Shown: piece after piece, positions 1-11,302 of the stretch
How the letters are laid out: each line of letters begins with the position of its first letter
How positions within the stretch are numbered: position 1 is the stretch's first letter
From: Cardiocondyla obscurior
Lineage: Eukaryota > Arthropoda > Insecta > Hymenoptera > Formicidae
NCBI RefSeq assembly: GCF_019399895.1
Contig: NC_091873.1
Span: forward strand, 876,001-940,000
Reading direction: 5' to 3'
Length of the DNA: 64,000 bases
Made by a program: the position numbers and the translations under genes
The notes under the pieces: model-generated
What the model was told of the DNA's origin: nothing
The model's database searches: none
What the model saw: only the letters and a program-made list of their open reading frames with translations

Positions 1-3000
1 CCAGGGAAGGTACCTTTTGCTACCCACTGTATGATTGCCTGTAACGAGGGCTTGGTACTAGAAGGACCTACCAATAGATCATGCATCGGACGCACGGGAA
101 TTTGGTCTCAGCGCCATAGCATCAATCGTTGCGTAGGTTAATATCGAAATAAATTTTTTTACAGAAGAAATACTTTTTAGCTTTTGTAAGGGCAAAATTA
201 TAATATAATAAAATATTTTGGACGCAATGTGTAGACAAAACACCACCTTCCTTGGAGTGTCCGGCTGAGATTGTCAAAGAGACTGCAAAGGGTCAAGGTT
301 ACGCGTATGTAAACTGGACAGTTCCCGAGGTAACTGATAACGTGGATACATCGCCGATTCTGTGGACGAAACCGCATATCGTCTTACCCTGGAAAGCTAA
401 GATTGGCACGCGCATAGTCGTGTACGTGGCGCAAGATGCGAGCGGCAATAAAGCCAGATGCAAATTTAAAATTAAAGTTCTCGGTAAATTATGTAATTTT
501 AACAAAGCCGATATTTGAGATTTAAGAAACGCGTTTGATGTTAAAAAAAATCGATAGAAGAGAATGAATGTTTCTTTCAATATTTTATAGATAAGGAACC
601 ACCAACAATCGAGAACTGCGTTGATCCACCGACGTTTTATACCGATCTCGGCTTTGCAAACGTGACGTGGGACGAGCCAGTTTTTTACGACAATTCGAGA
701 ATCTTTGTACAAGTTAATCAGAGTCATGAATCTGGAAAGAGTCTTTTTCCTGTTGGCCGTACTAAGGTCTTCTATAACGCGACCGACAAGTACGGTAATC
801 GGGCAAGTTGCGTATTGAACATTACAGTAGAAGGTGCATATTCTTTCGTTAACAACTGTTGAATATTGTATGTACATAACAATATTATTATCGTATGATT
901 TTTTTTAGATAAATGCAAAAGTTTAAAGATACCCACAAATGGTCGGCTAAACTGTTCTTCGTCAGGCGATCGCGATATACAATGCGTTGTGGCTTGCGAA
1001 GATGGTTATGATTTTGCGATTAAACCACTAAATTTTGATATGGTAAACGGTGAGCTACTGTTGAGATGTAACTCTAGCAGTCACATGTGGGATGTTAATT
1101 ATCTGCCAGAATGTTTAGGTATTTATTTTTAATTGATTAAGTCGTCGTTTATGGATTTTAAATGATATGTTAAATCTATAAAAGTTTTGATTTTCTCTGT
1201 TGATTAGAAACGCAAATGCCACAGACAGTGTCTCAGGAGGGAAACGTGATATTACAAAGTAACGGAAGCGAGATATGCAACAATCAATCTGTTCTTCACG
1301 AAGTGAGTGTTTTTATATCACATATAATAATATTAATTTACAAAAATAAGTACTAATTTTTAAATAATATTGTTATTTTTACATAGTTGAGCGAGCATAT
1401 TGCTAACGATTTGAAATTGAAGTTATTGGGAATGTGTGATAATGATATTGAGTGCGATTTAATTAGGTTTGATCCTAAGTGCGAAGATGATTCTTCGTTA
1501 TTAAAAAATTTTGAAGACAATCTGATAAGAAAACGAAGATTTGACATTGATTCGTACGAAAAAGTTCGATCCTTCGATATCTCTAGAAATACCGAAACAG
1601 TAATGTTTAAAAGATTGAAACGCATAATTAGATTAAACTACGAGTCAAATAAAAATACTACTAGATTTAAAAGGAAAAAAGATAAAATTGAAATCAAGTT
1701 CAAGTTTATAGGTAAGAAATAAATTTTAGATTTTATGATGTGATTTTATAATACTTACAAAAATCTCCTGTAGGTAGGATAATCGAGGAGAATTTTGAAA
1801 ATCCAAAACAAGGAGTGCAAAAACTGCGGGAGAAGATTGACGCAATGGCGCAGCTGGGAAAATTGAACTTGTTTGACAATAAAACCAATCAAGAAATTGC
1901 GAAACTCGCTTTAAATTTACATCTCGTATTCGAGAAGCCGGAAGAACTTTGTGATCTCGGAAGTATGTTGAAGGGACACAGTTGCGGTAAGTCCGAAAAG
2001 AAATGAAAACATCTTTAAATATACGAAGATGTATCCTTATTTTATAAATGCATTTTAACTCTTATATTATTATTTTTTTTTAGTTAAGTGTTCTGCGGGT
2101 ACTTTCCACAATTCCTCTACTAAAGTCTGCCAGCCGTGCCCATACGGACAATACCAGAACGTGACTGCTTCTGTGGCGTGCATATCTTGTCCTGAATACA
2201 CCTTTACAAAAAAGATGCACGCGAAATCTTTGAAAGACTGCATTCGTAAGATTATTAACCCGAAAATATTACATTCACTAATACATTTCTTACTTTTTTT
2301 TTTTTTTTTTTTTTACAGCCGTATGTCGACCTGGGTATTATTCTCGACGCAAACGTTATCATGGACCGGGTCTAGGTTTGGAGCCCTGTTTTACATGCGA
2401 CATCGGCTTTTACCAGCCAAATTACGGACAGAATCAATGTTTGCCGTGTCTGTTAAACACGACAACGGAAAAACGCGGTTCTATTGATATTAATAACTGC
2501 TTGTTAATTCACAATGAGGACGATTGTCGAACGAATCCGTGTTTAAACGAAGGTCAATGTTTACCAGACGAAAGCGGCTTTGTTTGCGAGTGTCGCGAAT
2601 ATTATGTGGGTAAGTTGTACAATTATAAAATGACAACATTGTTCTTTTCTGATATTTTCCTTAATTTCAATAATTTTGATAAATTTATTCTTTGAGGATC
2701 GCAATGTGAAAAATTCAGAGATTCGTGCGATTCCTCGCCGTGCTTGAACGAAGGAGTGTGCAAGATGCGGTGGTATCTCAATAATTCCGTGACATACGAA
2801 TGCACGTGTAAAAGCAGTTACACTGGTGTTAATTGTAAGGTAGGAACGCAAATTTGATATTTGCAGAAAATCAATAAAATTTGGACTAAAAATAATACAA
2901 ATTAATTATTACAGATTTACGTGGATGAGTGTTCTATCAATCCTTGCCAGAACGGTGGGAGATGTGTGAGCACCGAAAGCGATTTCACTTGCGAGTGTCA

Positions 3001-6000
3001 AGATGGATTTGAAGGTAGTGCTGTACTAATAATTTTTATGACGAATTTTCTTTGCCTATACGAATTGTTTAGGTCAATTCTGTGAAGTGCCAATAAATCA
3101 TTGCGAATTCGCACCCTGCGAGGAGGGATCTGCATGTCGTACTGTAAATGGTACCTGGCAGTGCTTTTGTAAACCTGGTTTTCTGGGTCGACACTGCAAC
3201 CTACTGCCCTGCGACTGGCTGCCATGCCACGCAAACGCGATTTGCATCAACCTCGAGGAGAAGAACGCGACGCGAAGAAGTTACAAGTGAGTAATTTTAT
3301 GCCGCGAAACGTGAAATCCGAGGCTCGATGTACGATCGGATCTAGGTGCGAATGCCCTGATGGATACACGGGAGAAGACTGCGCAACTAAAATTGACCAC
3401 TGCGAGAGGTCTCCTTGTCTGAACAACGGGCGCTGCATCAACTACATGTATGATTACGTCTGTGAATGCTTGATTCCTTTTGCAGGACATGACTGTGAAA
3501 TCGGCAAGTTGAAACTTTAGTATTTCTGAACTATTTTTTGTTAATAATTTTCTTTTCTTAATTTCTTTTTCTTTAGCTTTAGATAATAACAATACTGGAA
3601 TTATTTATTAAAGACTTTTGATGGTCGCAGAACTGTCGTCCGACTACGTGATGCACTTTATCAAGTCCGGCACGACGGATTACGTGGCTATCAAGGGACC
3701 CACGAGGGATCTTTTTCAGGTAAATTAAAAAAAAAAGCTTGGTTAAATTATAATAATGCATGTTTCATTGATTGCAGTTATCTGTGTGTTTATGGTTGCA
3801 ATCGATGGATATTTTCAATTACGGCACAGTGCTTTCATACGCAACGACGTTTCACGATAACGCCTTCACACTGACTGATTACAACGGGTAATTACTCGCG
3901 AAAATTCGGTGTGTGCGTGGTGAAGATTTTATTAATTATGTTATTGCAAACATCAAAACTTACGAATAAACTCTCAAATTGAATATTGTTACAGATTGGT
4001 GTTATACGTTAACGGGGAGAAGATCGTCACCGACATTAAGATTAATGACGGTAATTGGCATTTCTTGTGCGTTACTTGGGAGAGTAACAACGGTTCGTGG
4101 CGAGTATTCATTGATGGAATTCCCAAAGACAGTGGCGTTGTTCTGGCTCAAGGAACCGTGGTGCGAGGTAATAACGCGTGTTACGAAAAATTATTTTTGT
4201 ACGTCTAAAGATAAATTATAGAATTTTAATTGTTTGTTTAGCTAATGGCTCTCTTGTCATCGGACAAGAACAGGATCGTCTAGGCGGCGGTTTCTCTGAA
4301 TCGGAAGCATTCCTAGGGAAACTTGGCTTACTGGACATGTGGGACGTCGTTCTGAACGAGAATGATGTAACGAAATTGTGGAATTCCTGTGAAAAATATC
4401 ACGGGAATCTTATAGCCTGGGCGCAGATGCGACAGTATATTCATGGCGATGTTGCGGTAATTATGTTTTAATTGTTGAACTATAAAATTACATTTCTTTT
4501 GCGATGACGTTTCATATCTTTAGATCCTAACCAGTCCATTTTGTCGCGGTTGCCCTTTGCCTGTGGTGCCCTTCAAAGGAAACATTAAAATGAACGGGGA
4601 TTTATCCGAGATAACATATTACTGCGATAGCGGATATGTAATTCGGTTCGATAGCGAAGAACATCGGTCTCTCAGAAAAAAATGTCTCAAACATGGCCAA
4701 TGGGAAGGATATGATACACCGGTTTGCACGAGTAAGTTCCGATTTCAATTATTCAATTACTAACTTGGAGATGATCGCAAAGCTAAGAAATCCGATTTTT
4801 ATACTTGAAGAAATAAAATGCGGCTTTCCGGGGTACTTTCCGCGCGGACATATTCACGGAGAATCCTATTCGTTTGAAGACGAGGTGTACTATTCCTGTG
4901 CCGAAGGCTACGAACTGCGCGGAAATTCCCATCGCATCTGCAATTCCGACGGCAAATGGATCGGACTGCCTCCGATCTGCATAGGTAACGATCATTACCA
5001 GAATTAAGATATTAAGTTTTGTCGTTAAGCGTGAGAATAAAAATACAGCTAGTACAATTTGAAATTCGACGATTTTAAAGATAAATTATTTATGACAGGG
5101 ACAACCTGCAAGAATCTCCTTGCCCCGGAGAATGGAGATATAGAATATATATTAGAAGAGAATGAGAGAGACGATGTCACGATATTGCAGGTACATGTCT
5201 CATTCGCAAAAAGAACGTCGTGACGTTATATATGTCTTACATTTTCGAGTGGGCTGTTCAATTATTTCAGGCTGGCCAGCAACTCGAGTTCAAATGCAAT
5301 CCCGGGTACCGTTTAACAGGAGAAAAGTATTTGACTTGTCTGGAGACTGGCGTTTGGGATCACAAAAGACCGTCTTGCGTGCCCTACGGATGTTCTCCGC
5401 CAAAACAGTGAGTTTTTTTTAAATTAACTCACTAATTAATATTTTATTAAACTAGAAGAAACCACGCGCGCGCTATTTTTTAAAAGACCCCAATTACAAA
5501 CTACGAAAAAAAAAAAATCATGCGACTTACCAATCTGCATGAACCTCAGCGGAGTTGGAGAGTTCTGTCGGTGACTGTAACATAAAATGGAAAATATTAA
5601 TGTAGACATGCCAGTATATTAGTTAATTAAATTAATAAAAAAAGATTTTTTTTTTAAATATAGATTTTATTTAAAGAATTAATTCTTACCTAAAAGTTGC
5701 TCCGCTGATGCAGGATGCCCTGCTCCTCCTCTCAGATGGGACGTGTCGAGTCATCCTTCCGCGCACTGGACACTCGCGAACGCGCCCGATAAATTACTGT
5801 CACAAAAATTAATTAATTCGCACGATAGTCCACGACACTCCCGTTATAAAATTTTTATATAAAAAAATGACGCTCGAATACTTTGCGGAACTCCCGAAGC
5901 GATCGACGAACCGGCTGCGGTTCGAATTCGTATAGTTTCGGCGTGCGACACTATTCAGCGGAGTGTTCGTAAGATGATCTGGAACAAATAAATAAAAAAA

Positions 6001-8098
6001 AATTAAATTGTAGAGATCTTAATAATTATTTAGAAAAAAAAAAGATTATACGCGCCTCTGATTTTTTAATAAAACACCATAAAATAAAGTTTTAAAAACG
6101 GCAACAAAAAAAAATTGATCCTTATCAGATTTTTTTAAATAGGATAAAATAAAAAATTTAATTGAACGTAATAATTTTATTTAGTTAGGTCAACTTAGGT
6201 TATACCGTATATTTAATCTTTCGACTATCCTAATTTAAACTGTTTTTTTTTTAATCATTGTCTAATATTTTGTGAACGTAGAATACAGCATGGCTACGTC
6301 GTCCCTCTCAAGTCCGACCAAACTTCCCGTGATTCCGAGGGAAATATGATCGACAAACCTTTTGAGAGAACGTATGATTACGGCGACATCGTGGGATTCT
6401 TCTGCCATCGCGGTTACAAGTTTCGCGGGAATCACAATCTGTTGGCGGAGTTCAAGTTGCAGTGTTCTACAGACGGTACCTGGACGAGCTTTGTTCCCGA
6501 CTGCGTTTCGCGTACGTGTCCATGGCCGGATCGCGTGACCAACGCGAAAATCTTTTTTAGAAACGGAGATAACGTCACAGTTGAAATTTCGATGGACAAG
6601 AATGTTTCGTCAGAGCTCGACCGAAGCGGGATAAAGAGAAACGAAAGCGACATTGCGAACAAGATTTTCCCGAAAACTTTTATTTCCGGCTCGGAAATCT
6701 TCATCGTCTGCGATCCGGGATATGAATTAGTTGGAGACAGAGTTAGAATATGTACCGAGGAGGAGAAATGGTCCTCTCTTAATTCTTGCGAGCCGCACAA
6801 TTGCTCCATCGTGGATCATTCAATTTTTGAATTTTTCAAGGTATCAGAAAACGAAACTACCTCGGAGAATGGCATCACGGACACGTCGTCGCTCGAGAAA
6901 TGGTACGGTAGAGAAAATGTTACCCGCATATACAAAGATTTCAAGATTTTTGTTGAGGGATCCAGGTATAAACAGCGAATAATCTTAACGTGTCGAAATG
7001 GTGCCCAGATGAATCTACATTTATTAATTAACGAGACAATCTCAAACGTAACGTGGACGTGCAACGAAGTCGCGAAGTGGGAAATTTTTAATTTATCATT
7101 TAAAGAGGGTATATTCGACCAATTATCAAACAATTCAGCAGATATATGCGATAGATCATGTGCACTTCCGCAAGTAAGTTCTTTAAAAATAAACGAATAA
7201 TATTAATATTGATTAAAGTAATATAACCGAGATATTTAAAATTAAAAATAAAAGGAAAATATATACGATATTTCAAAGTATATATATTCCTAAAATAAAA
7301 TTACAATAATTAATTTCAGGTACCGCAACATGGATATATCGACAACGGCAACAATACCGATAACGTGAACGATCGTAGAACAATTGGCAATGTCATCATT
7401 TTCAAATGCCGTCATGGATATGTTCTCGAGGGTAATGAACGAGCAGTTTGCTTATCAGATGCTAAATGGTCTGCTTTACCTTTCTGCAAACGTAAATTTC
7501 TTTTATTTAAATTGTTTACTAAAGTTCTTAAATATCAAAAGTTTAAAATATTGAATATTTTATTTAGCTGTGACGTGCGGAAAACCGCCAAGTCTCGCTA
7601 ATGCAATACTGAAGAATGACGTAAGCGGAATTCAGAGTTACACGTTTGGAAATATGATATCTTATGAATGTCTTTTGGGTTATCATATATTTGGGCAAGC
7701 GAGTTTAAGATGTTTAGGAAGCGGAATGTGGTCCAGATTGAATGGCAGATGTTCGAGTGTGTATCCTATTGTAGAAAAGAAATATGTAGAGATTTCATTA
7801 TTGTTTTCGCATTAATTGATCGTTCTGTAATGTCTAGTATGCAAAAATAGAAGTAACAAATTTATATATTTTGACAATAAATAAGTTTAAATTTGTTTAA
7901 ACTATATTGCTATTATTTGCAGAAATATCATGCGGCAAACCTCAGATCCAGAAAGGAATCGCACTTTACGGTCACTCGTACTTGTTTCAAGATCAATTGA
8001 CGTACGTGTGTCCTGACGGTAAAAAGCGGAAAGTGATTACCTGTCAAGCTGATGGAAAGTGGAGCGAGTTACCGAAGTGTGATGAAGGGAGCATGTGA
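1..8098 (+). CDS. SVEP1: SVEP1-like secreted mosaic protein (sushi, HYR, EGF, pentraxin), 3' part
   Basis: This is a partial gene whose 5' end lies before the window. Exons by splice sites: 1-136, 235-483, 591-833, 909-1118, 1208-1302, 1387-1711, 1774-1986, 2084-2245, 2319-2609, 2697-2839, 2915-3014, 3073-3286, 3346-3503, 3631-3719, 3778-3887, 3995-4167, 4242-4456, 4524-4731, 4811-4984, 5099-5190, 5271-5407, 6282-7173, 7320-7491, 7568-7756, 7923-8098. They total 5166 nt, exactly 1722 codons with the stop. Domain order: sushi; two HYR domains (235-833); a sushi-like unit; a basic insert (1387-1711); ephrin-receptor-like Cys-rich repeats (2084-2500); EGF repeats with CxCxxGF/Y-type ends (2520-3503); a pentraxin/LamG-like domain (3631-4456); then at least seven sushi domains. 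This order is the SVEP1 architecture. No membrane segment or GPI signal follows the last sushi, so the product is probably secreted and acts in the matrix in adhesion. One intron uses a GC donor. Family call is strong; one-to-one orthology is inferred. Confidence 0.88.
3504..3630 (+). other. GC-AG intron in the SVEP1-like gene
   Basis: The EGF exon reads ...GAA ATC G and is followed by GCAAGTTG, a consensus donor apart from GC in place of GT. The phase-1 junction continues into the pentraxin exon at 3631, after an acceptor ending in CGCAG. No GT donor near this position keeps the reading frame. GC donors with otherwise strong consensus are a known minor intron class. Confidence 0.7.
5447..5754 (-). 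CDS. Possible tiny nested antisense gene (37 codons, three exons)
   Basis: This lies inside the SVEP1-like intron 5408-6281, on the opposite strand. The first ATG in a CpG-rich leader (about 5755-5970) is at 5754, with A at -3. The open frame runs to a consensus donor at 5690 (TTTTAG/GTAAG). A second exon, 5574-5531, has a good acceptor (pyrimidine tract, GTTACAG) and a perfect donor (ATTG/GTAAG). A third acceptor (TTTCTTCTAG) puts a stop at 5449-5447, overlapping an AATAAA at 5448-5443. The peptide would be basic and Ser/Arg-rich (starts MTRHVPSERR, ends RFMQIV). No family is recognised. Alternatively, exons 1 and 2 may be the 5' end of a longer antisense gene whose next exon is beyond position 1, or a non-coding RNA. 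The splice sites are seen; transcription is inferred. Confidence 0.35.
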
Positions 8099-9210
8099 TT
8101 CAAAATGACTATGAAAAGTTTTTAACAGCGCTTTGTAAAAGGGGAAACGATATTTCCATTTTGGTAACAACACACATTTTTTTTATTTCTTTCTTTCTGA
8201 TCACTTGTATCAAGACTCGTGAATGTAATATAGAAAACGTAATTACGCAGTCTTATCACGAAATAAATAAGTCAGTTTTGGAATTTCTGGGAGTAGTACA
8301 TTGTACGATATGCGGTAATACCTTATCTACAATGATTTTCGTGTAATTTATCGTAATCTTTAATTTTAGGATATTGTACTTTGAGGACACTTCTATCATC
8401 TTTTTGTTTGTATCTTTTTACTGGAAACGTTGTATATCAATACAAATAATCCTTATCTCAAAAACTGGCATTGTTAAGCCTGTATGTTCAAGTAAGACAA
8501 TTTATCAATACTGACCATAAGAAACATTTGACAAGTTAAATTGTACATTTTGTTTCGTGTACAACAGATATAAAAAAAGAAATATAATTTTGCAATAACG
8601 TTGTGTTGTGGATAAAGTACTTCTTACATATCGTTCGATATCGCACAACGCGTTTTGGTACGAAGTATCATTCGAATTCACCATACAAATGTATATTTGT
8701 GTATTATTGATCACACTACCTGAGGAAGAGCAATGAAGGTAAAATACTGTGTGAAAATAATTTCTTGTATATAAACGCTGTATACATTAATTTACATCTA
8801 ATATTGATGTCATAAAAATGGAGCACCTTTGATAAAATAGATCCATCGTTAGCATGGCTACTTCAGAGAAAAATCAGATTAATATACACATTTTTCAGAA
8901 TTCCTAAGATATAAAAATTATATATAACAAAACTTTTCTTACTTATTGATATTTGTCTTATGCTAAATTCTCTTTATCTCTATTCCATTTAATGGAAATT
9001 AAATATCTTATTTCCGTCAAGAAACTGCCATCATACAGCTTGTCCAAAAGATTATTTTTTTTTTTTTTTTAGAAAAAAGCTATACGCGAATTGTATATAG
9101 GCATGAATAAATACATACACTAAATGCTGTAAACAATTTCTCTGTAAATTAAGGAAACAGAAATTTTAGCCATCCTAACATAATTGCTTGTCTAAATTGG
9201 GAACAATCCT
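8099..9210. other. Convergent 3' flanks of the SVEP1-like gene and MANF
   Basis: This is an AT-rich segment without a convincing coding region. A plus-strand AATAAA at 8262-8267, about 165 bp after the SVEP1-like stop, could serve as its poly(A) signal. The rest is probably 3' UTR of the two genes that end toward each other, including a T run near 9057-9070. Confidence 0.6.
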
Positions 9211-9985
9211 TCAAAGCTCCGTTTTCGAGTTGCTGCTAAAGTACTTAGGTTTGAGCTCTTCAATTCGTTTGATAAAATCTGTCTTTTCTATACAGCCATC
9301 GCACGTTTCTTCCCAATCATTCAAAATTTTCTTTAAGTCTCGTACCTTCAGCTTTTTCAGATTTACTGTATTAAGATCGATTTGTTTTTCTGAAACCAAA
9401 ATATCAATGTTATATAGGTTGATAAATCTTGAATTTGCAACAAAAGTAATGATGGTGTGTAATCTTATATATACCGAATCTTAAATCACAAATTTGGGCA
9501 TCTTTCTTCTTTAATTTTTCACATATCTTGTCTGCTGGCATAGACCATGACAGGGGTTTACTGAGCTCACCTAAAATACCAGTGGCAGACTCTTCCAATC
9601 CACCTAGATAATAACACTGAAAGAGTGCACAATAATTGCGATTATTTTAAATATATAAGAGAATATTTATTTTTATTATTTTATCTGCAAATTTATACTT
9701 ACAAATCTATTTTCTTTTGATTTAGTGCCTTTACAGTATTCCCGAAACTTTTCTTCAATCTTTTTGGGGTTACTTTTATCATCTGCCGTTAGTGTCTGGC
9801 TGAATTTGTCCACAACAGCAACACACACTAAAATTGAATAAGAAACACTGTAAGTTACACAAACTGAAATATAAAAGTAAATATAAAAAATCCTTACCTT
9901 CACAATCGCCTTCTTTTAATGCTATAACAGCACATATGATTCCAAGAAGTATGGAAAATATTAGTGACACTGACGTATTCATCAT
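9211..9985 (-). CDS. Manf: Mesencephalic astrocyte-derived neurotrophic factor homolog (MANF)
   Basis: Four exons, 9985-9898, 9827-9703, 9616-9475 and 9389-9211, sum to 534 nt and encode 177 residues. The start is a double ATG at 9985. It opens a hydrophobic signal peptide (SLIFSILLGIICAVIAL) before the mature N-terminus at GDCEVC. All eight cysteines of the family are visible: DCEVC, EYCKG, FCYYLGG, DKICEK, QICDL and the C-terminal CDGC (a CxxC motif in the SAP-like domain). The protein ends in KTEL, an ER-retrieval-type tail like the RTDL of vertebrate MANF. In animals MANF is an ER-stress-induced, partly secreted factor that supports dopaminergic neurons. Length matches the family. The gene is divergent from the tetraspanin; an ER-stress element was not identified by eye. 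Confidence 0.95.
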
Positions 9986-11302
9986 TTTGTTTTATCCTGT
10001 TCTGTCAAGAATATTATTGTTAAAATGCATTTGCAGGTAAATGTGCAGCAATATTGAACACGTTTTAACGTATTAAATATTTTTATTTCCTACGAGAAAG
10101 GGTAAGAAAAATGTTAACTAGAGCAATATTCGCAATATTATTTCGTTACAAATGTCCACCTAAGGGCAGATTAAATTACCCGGAGGAGTTTGATCGAAGT
10201 CGCTTCGATTAAAATCGCGTCGCGACGCCCTTGTCCCACAAAGCGTCCTTCGGAAGAAATGCTACAGAAAACTGTTCCGATCTTACTTCAATTTCGCCAG
10301 GTTTTTACGTACGATTTCACAAACGGCGGTCACGACAAAAGAGGATTCGTGAAATCGCCGACAGAAAGGAAAAAAAAAGAGAACTGGACGAAATGTCGAA
10401 TGTTGACATGTTCTCGCGAGCTAGGTTATTTTATGCGCGAGACGCGCGTCGCGTACTATCGTAATCAGGCTGAAAATTTACCTGTTCCCGTTGAGAAGCT
10501 TCTGTTGTTAGTCTGGTTCAACAGATGGGCGATGCGCGACGACTTTAATTCATCCACACGTACGGACTCCTCGGCGAAATGTCCTGCGACACGCTCGACC
10601 TCCGCGCTTCGCGACACGTTGGATTCTGTCAAAAACCCGGAATCCCAGCTGGCGCGTGGTGATTGGTCGCAACGTCATCGCGGTCATCCGCGCGTGCGGT
10701 TTGAGGCGTCTGGGCGCGAGACAGTTCCACCGGAAGTTGCCGCAAACTGTTCAGTCGCGAAGCAACTCTGTGTAGCGTTCAGTCCGGTGTGAGAAGTGCG
10801 TTCGAGATTCGAATTCGATTCGATTAGTGTGCGTCGGTGGAGCGGAGTCGCTACTCGCTCACCGAGGGAGTTGATCGCAGCAGCGACGTTCGCGTATTCT
10901 CGTCTACGTGCAAGCGAATCGTCCGAGCGAGGCGTCGCGCCGCTTCCCGCCGTTGCCGTTAAAGTCTTTCCTCGAGAAAAAGGAAGAGAGAGGAGGCGTC
11001 CGCGTTACGTCAGGGCGCATCTGCGAAACGCGCATCCTACGGTCCAGCGGTCGCGTCGCATCGTTCGCGAAGCGAGTCGGAGCTGGTAAACATCCCCGCG
11101 TAGGGCTGTCATTCGGGAAGAGAGAACGTTGGCTCCGCTGGCTCTTCCGGATTCGGGCATATAACCTGACCCTTAGCCCTTTGCAGCCAGAAGCCCACCA
11201 AATATAAAAATCCGCGTCGCTCGAGACGCCACACGATCACTTGGAGCGTCGTTCAAGTCCGACCCGTGTTCTCCGTCCTGCTGGTTTCGCATCCCGAGCA
11301 TC
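9986..11302. other. Divergent upstream region of MANF and the tetraspanin
   Basis: The MANF-proximal third is AT-rich. From about 10180 the sequence becomes CpG-rich and stays so to the tetraspanin start, which fits a promoter plus long 5' leader. The long open frames there overlap each other in several frames and show no recognisable domain, so they are treated as compositional. Confidence 0.5.
10778..10785 (+). promoter_or_regulatory. Candidate initiator for the tetraspanin gene
   Basis: The motif TTCAGTCC matches the arthropod initiator TCAGTY, with +1 at A 10781, inside the CpG-rich segment about 520 bp upstream of the start codon. A second TCAGT lies at about 10751. No TATA box is obvious and no good downstream promoter element sits at +28. 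This is pattern match only. Confidence 0.3.

Noticed and set aside
8095..8346. Hydrophobic open frame just after the SVEP1-like stop, as a possible membrane anchor
   Set aside because: It is in another frame, has no ATG start at its head and no splice site linking it to the last sushi exon; AT-rich 3' UTR commonly gives Phe/Ile-rich frames.
10190..11207. Long overlapping plus-strand frames upstream of the tetraspanin
   Set aside because: Low-complexity Arg/Ser-rich translations in a CpG-rich leader; a 5' UTR and promoter explain them.
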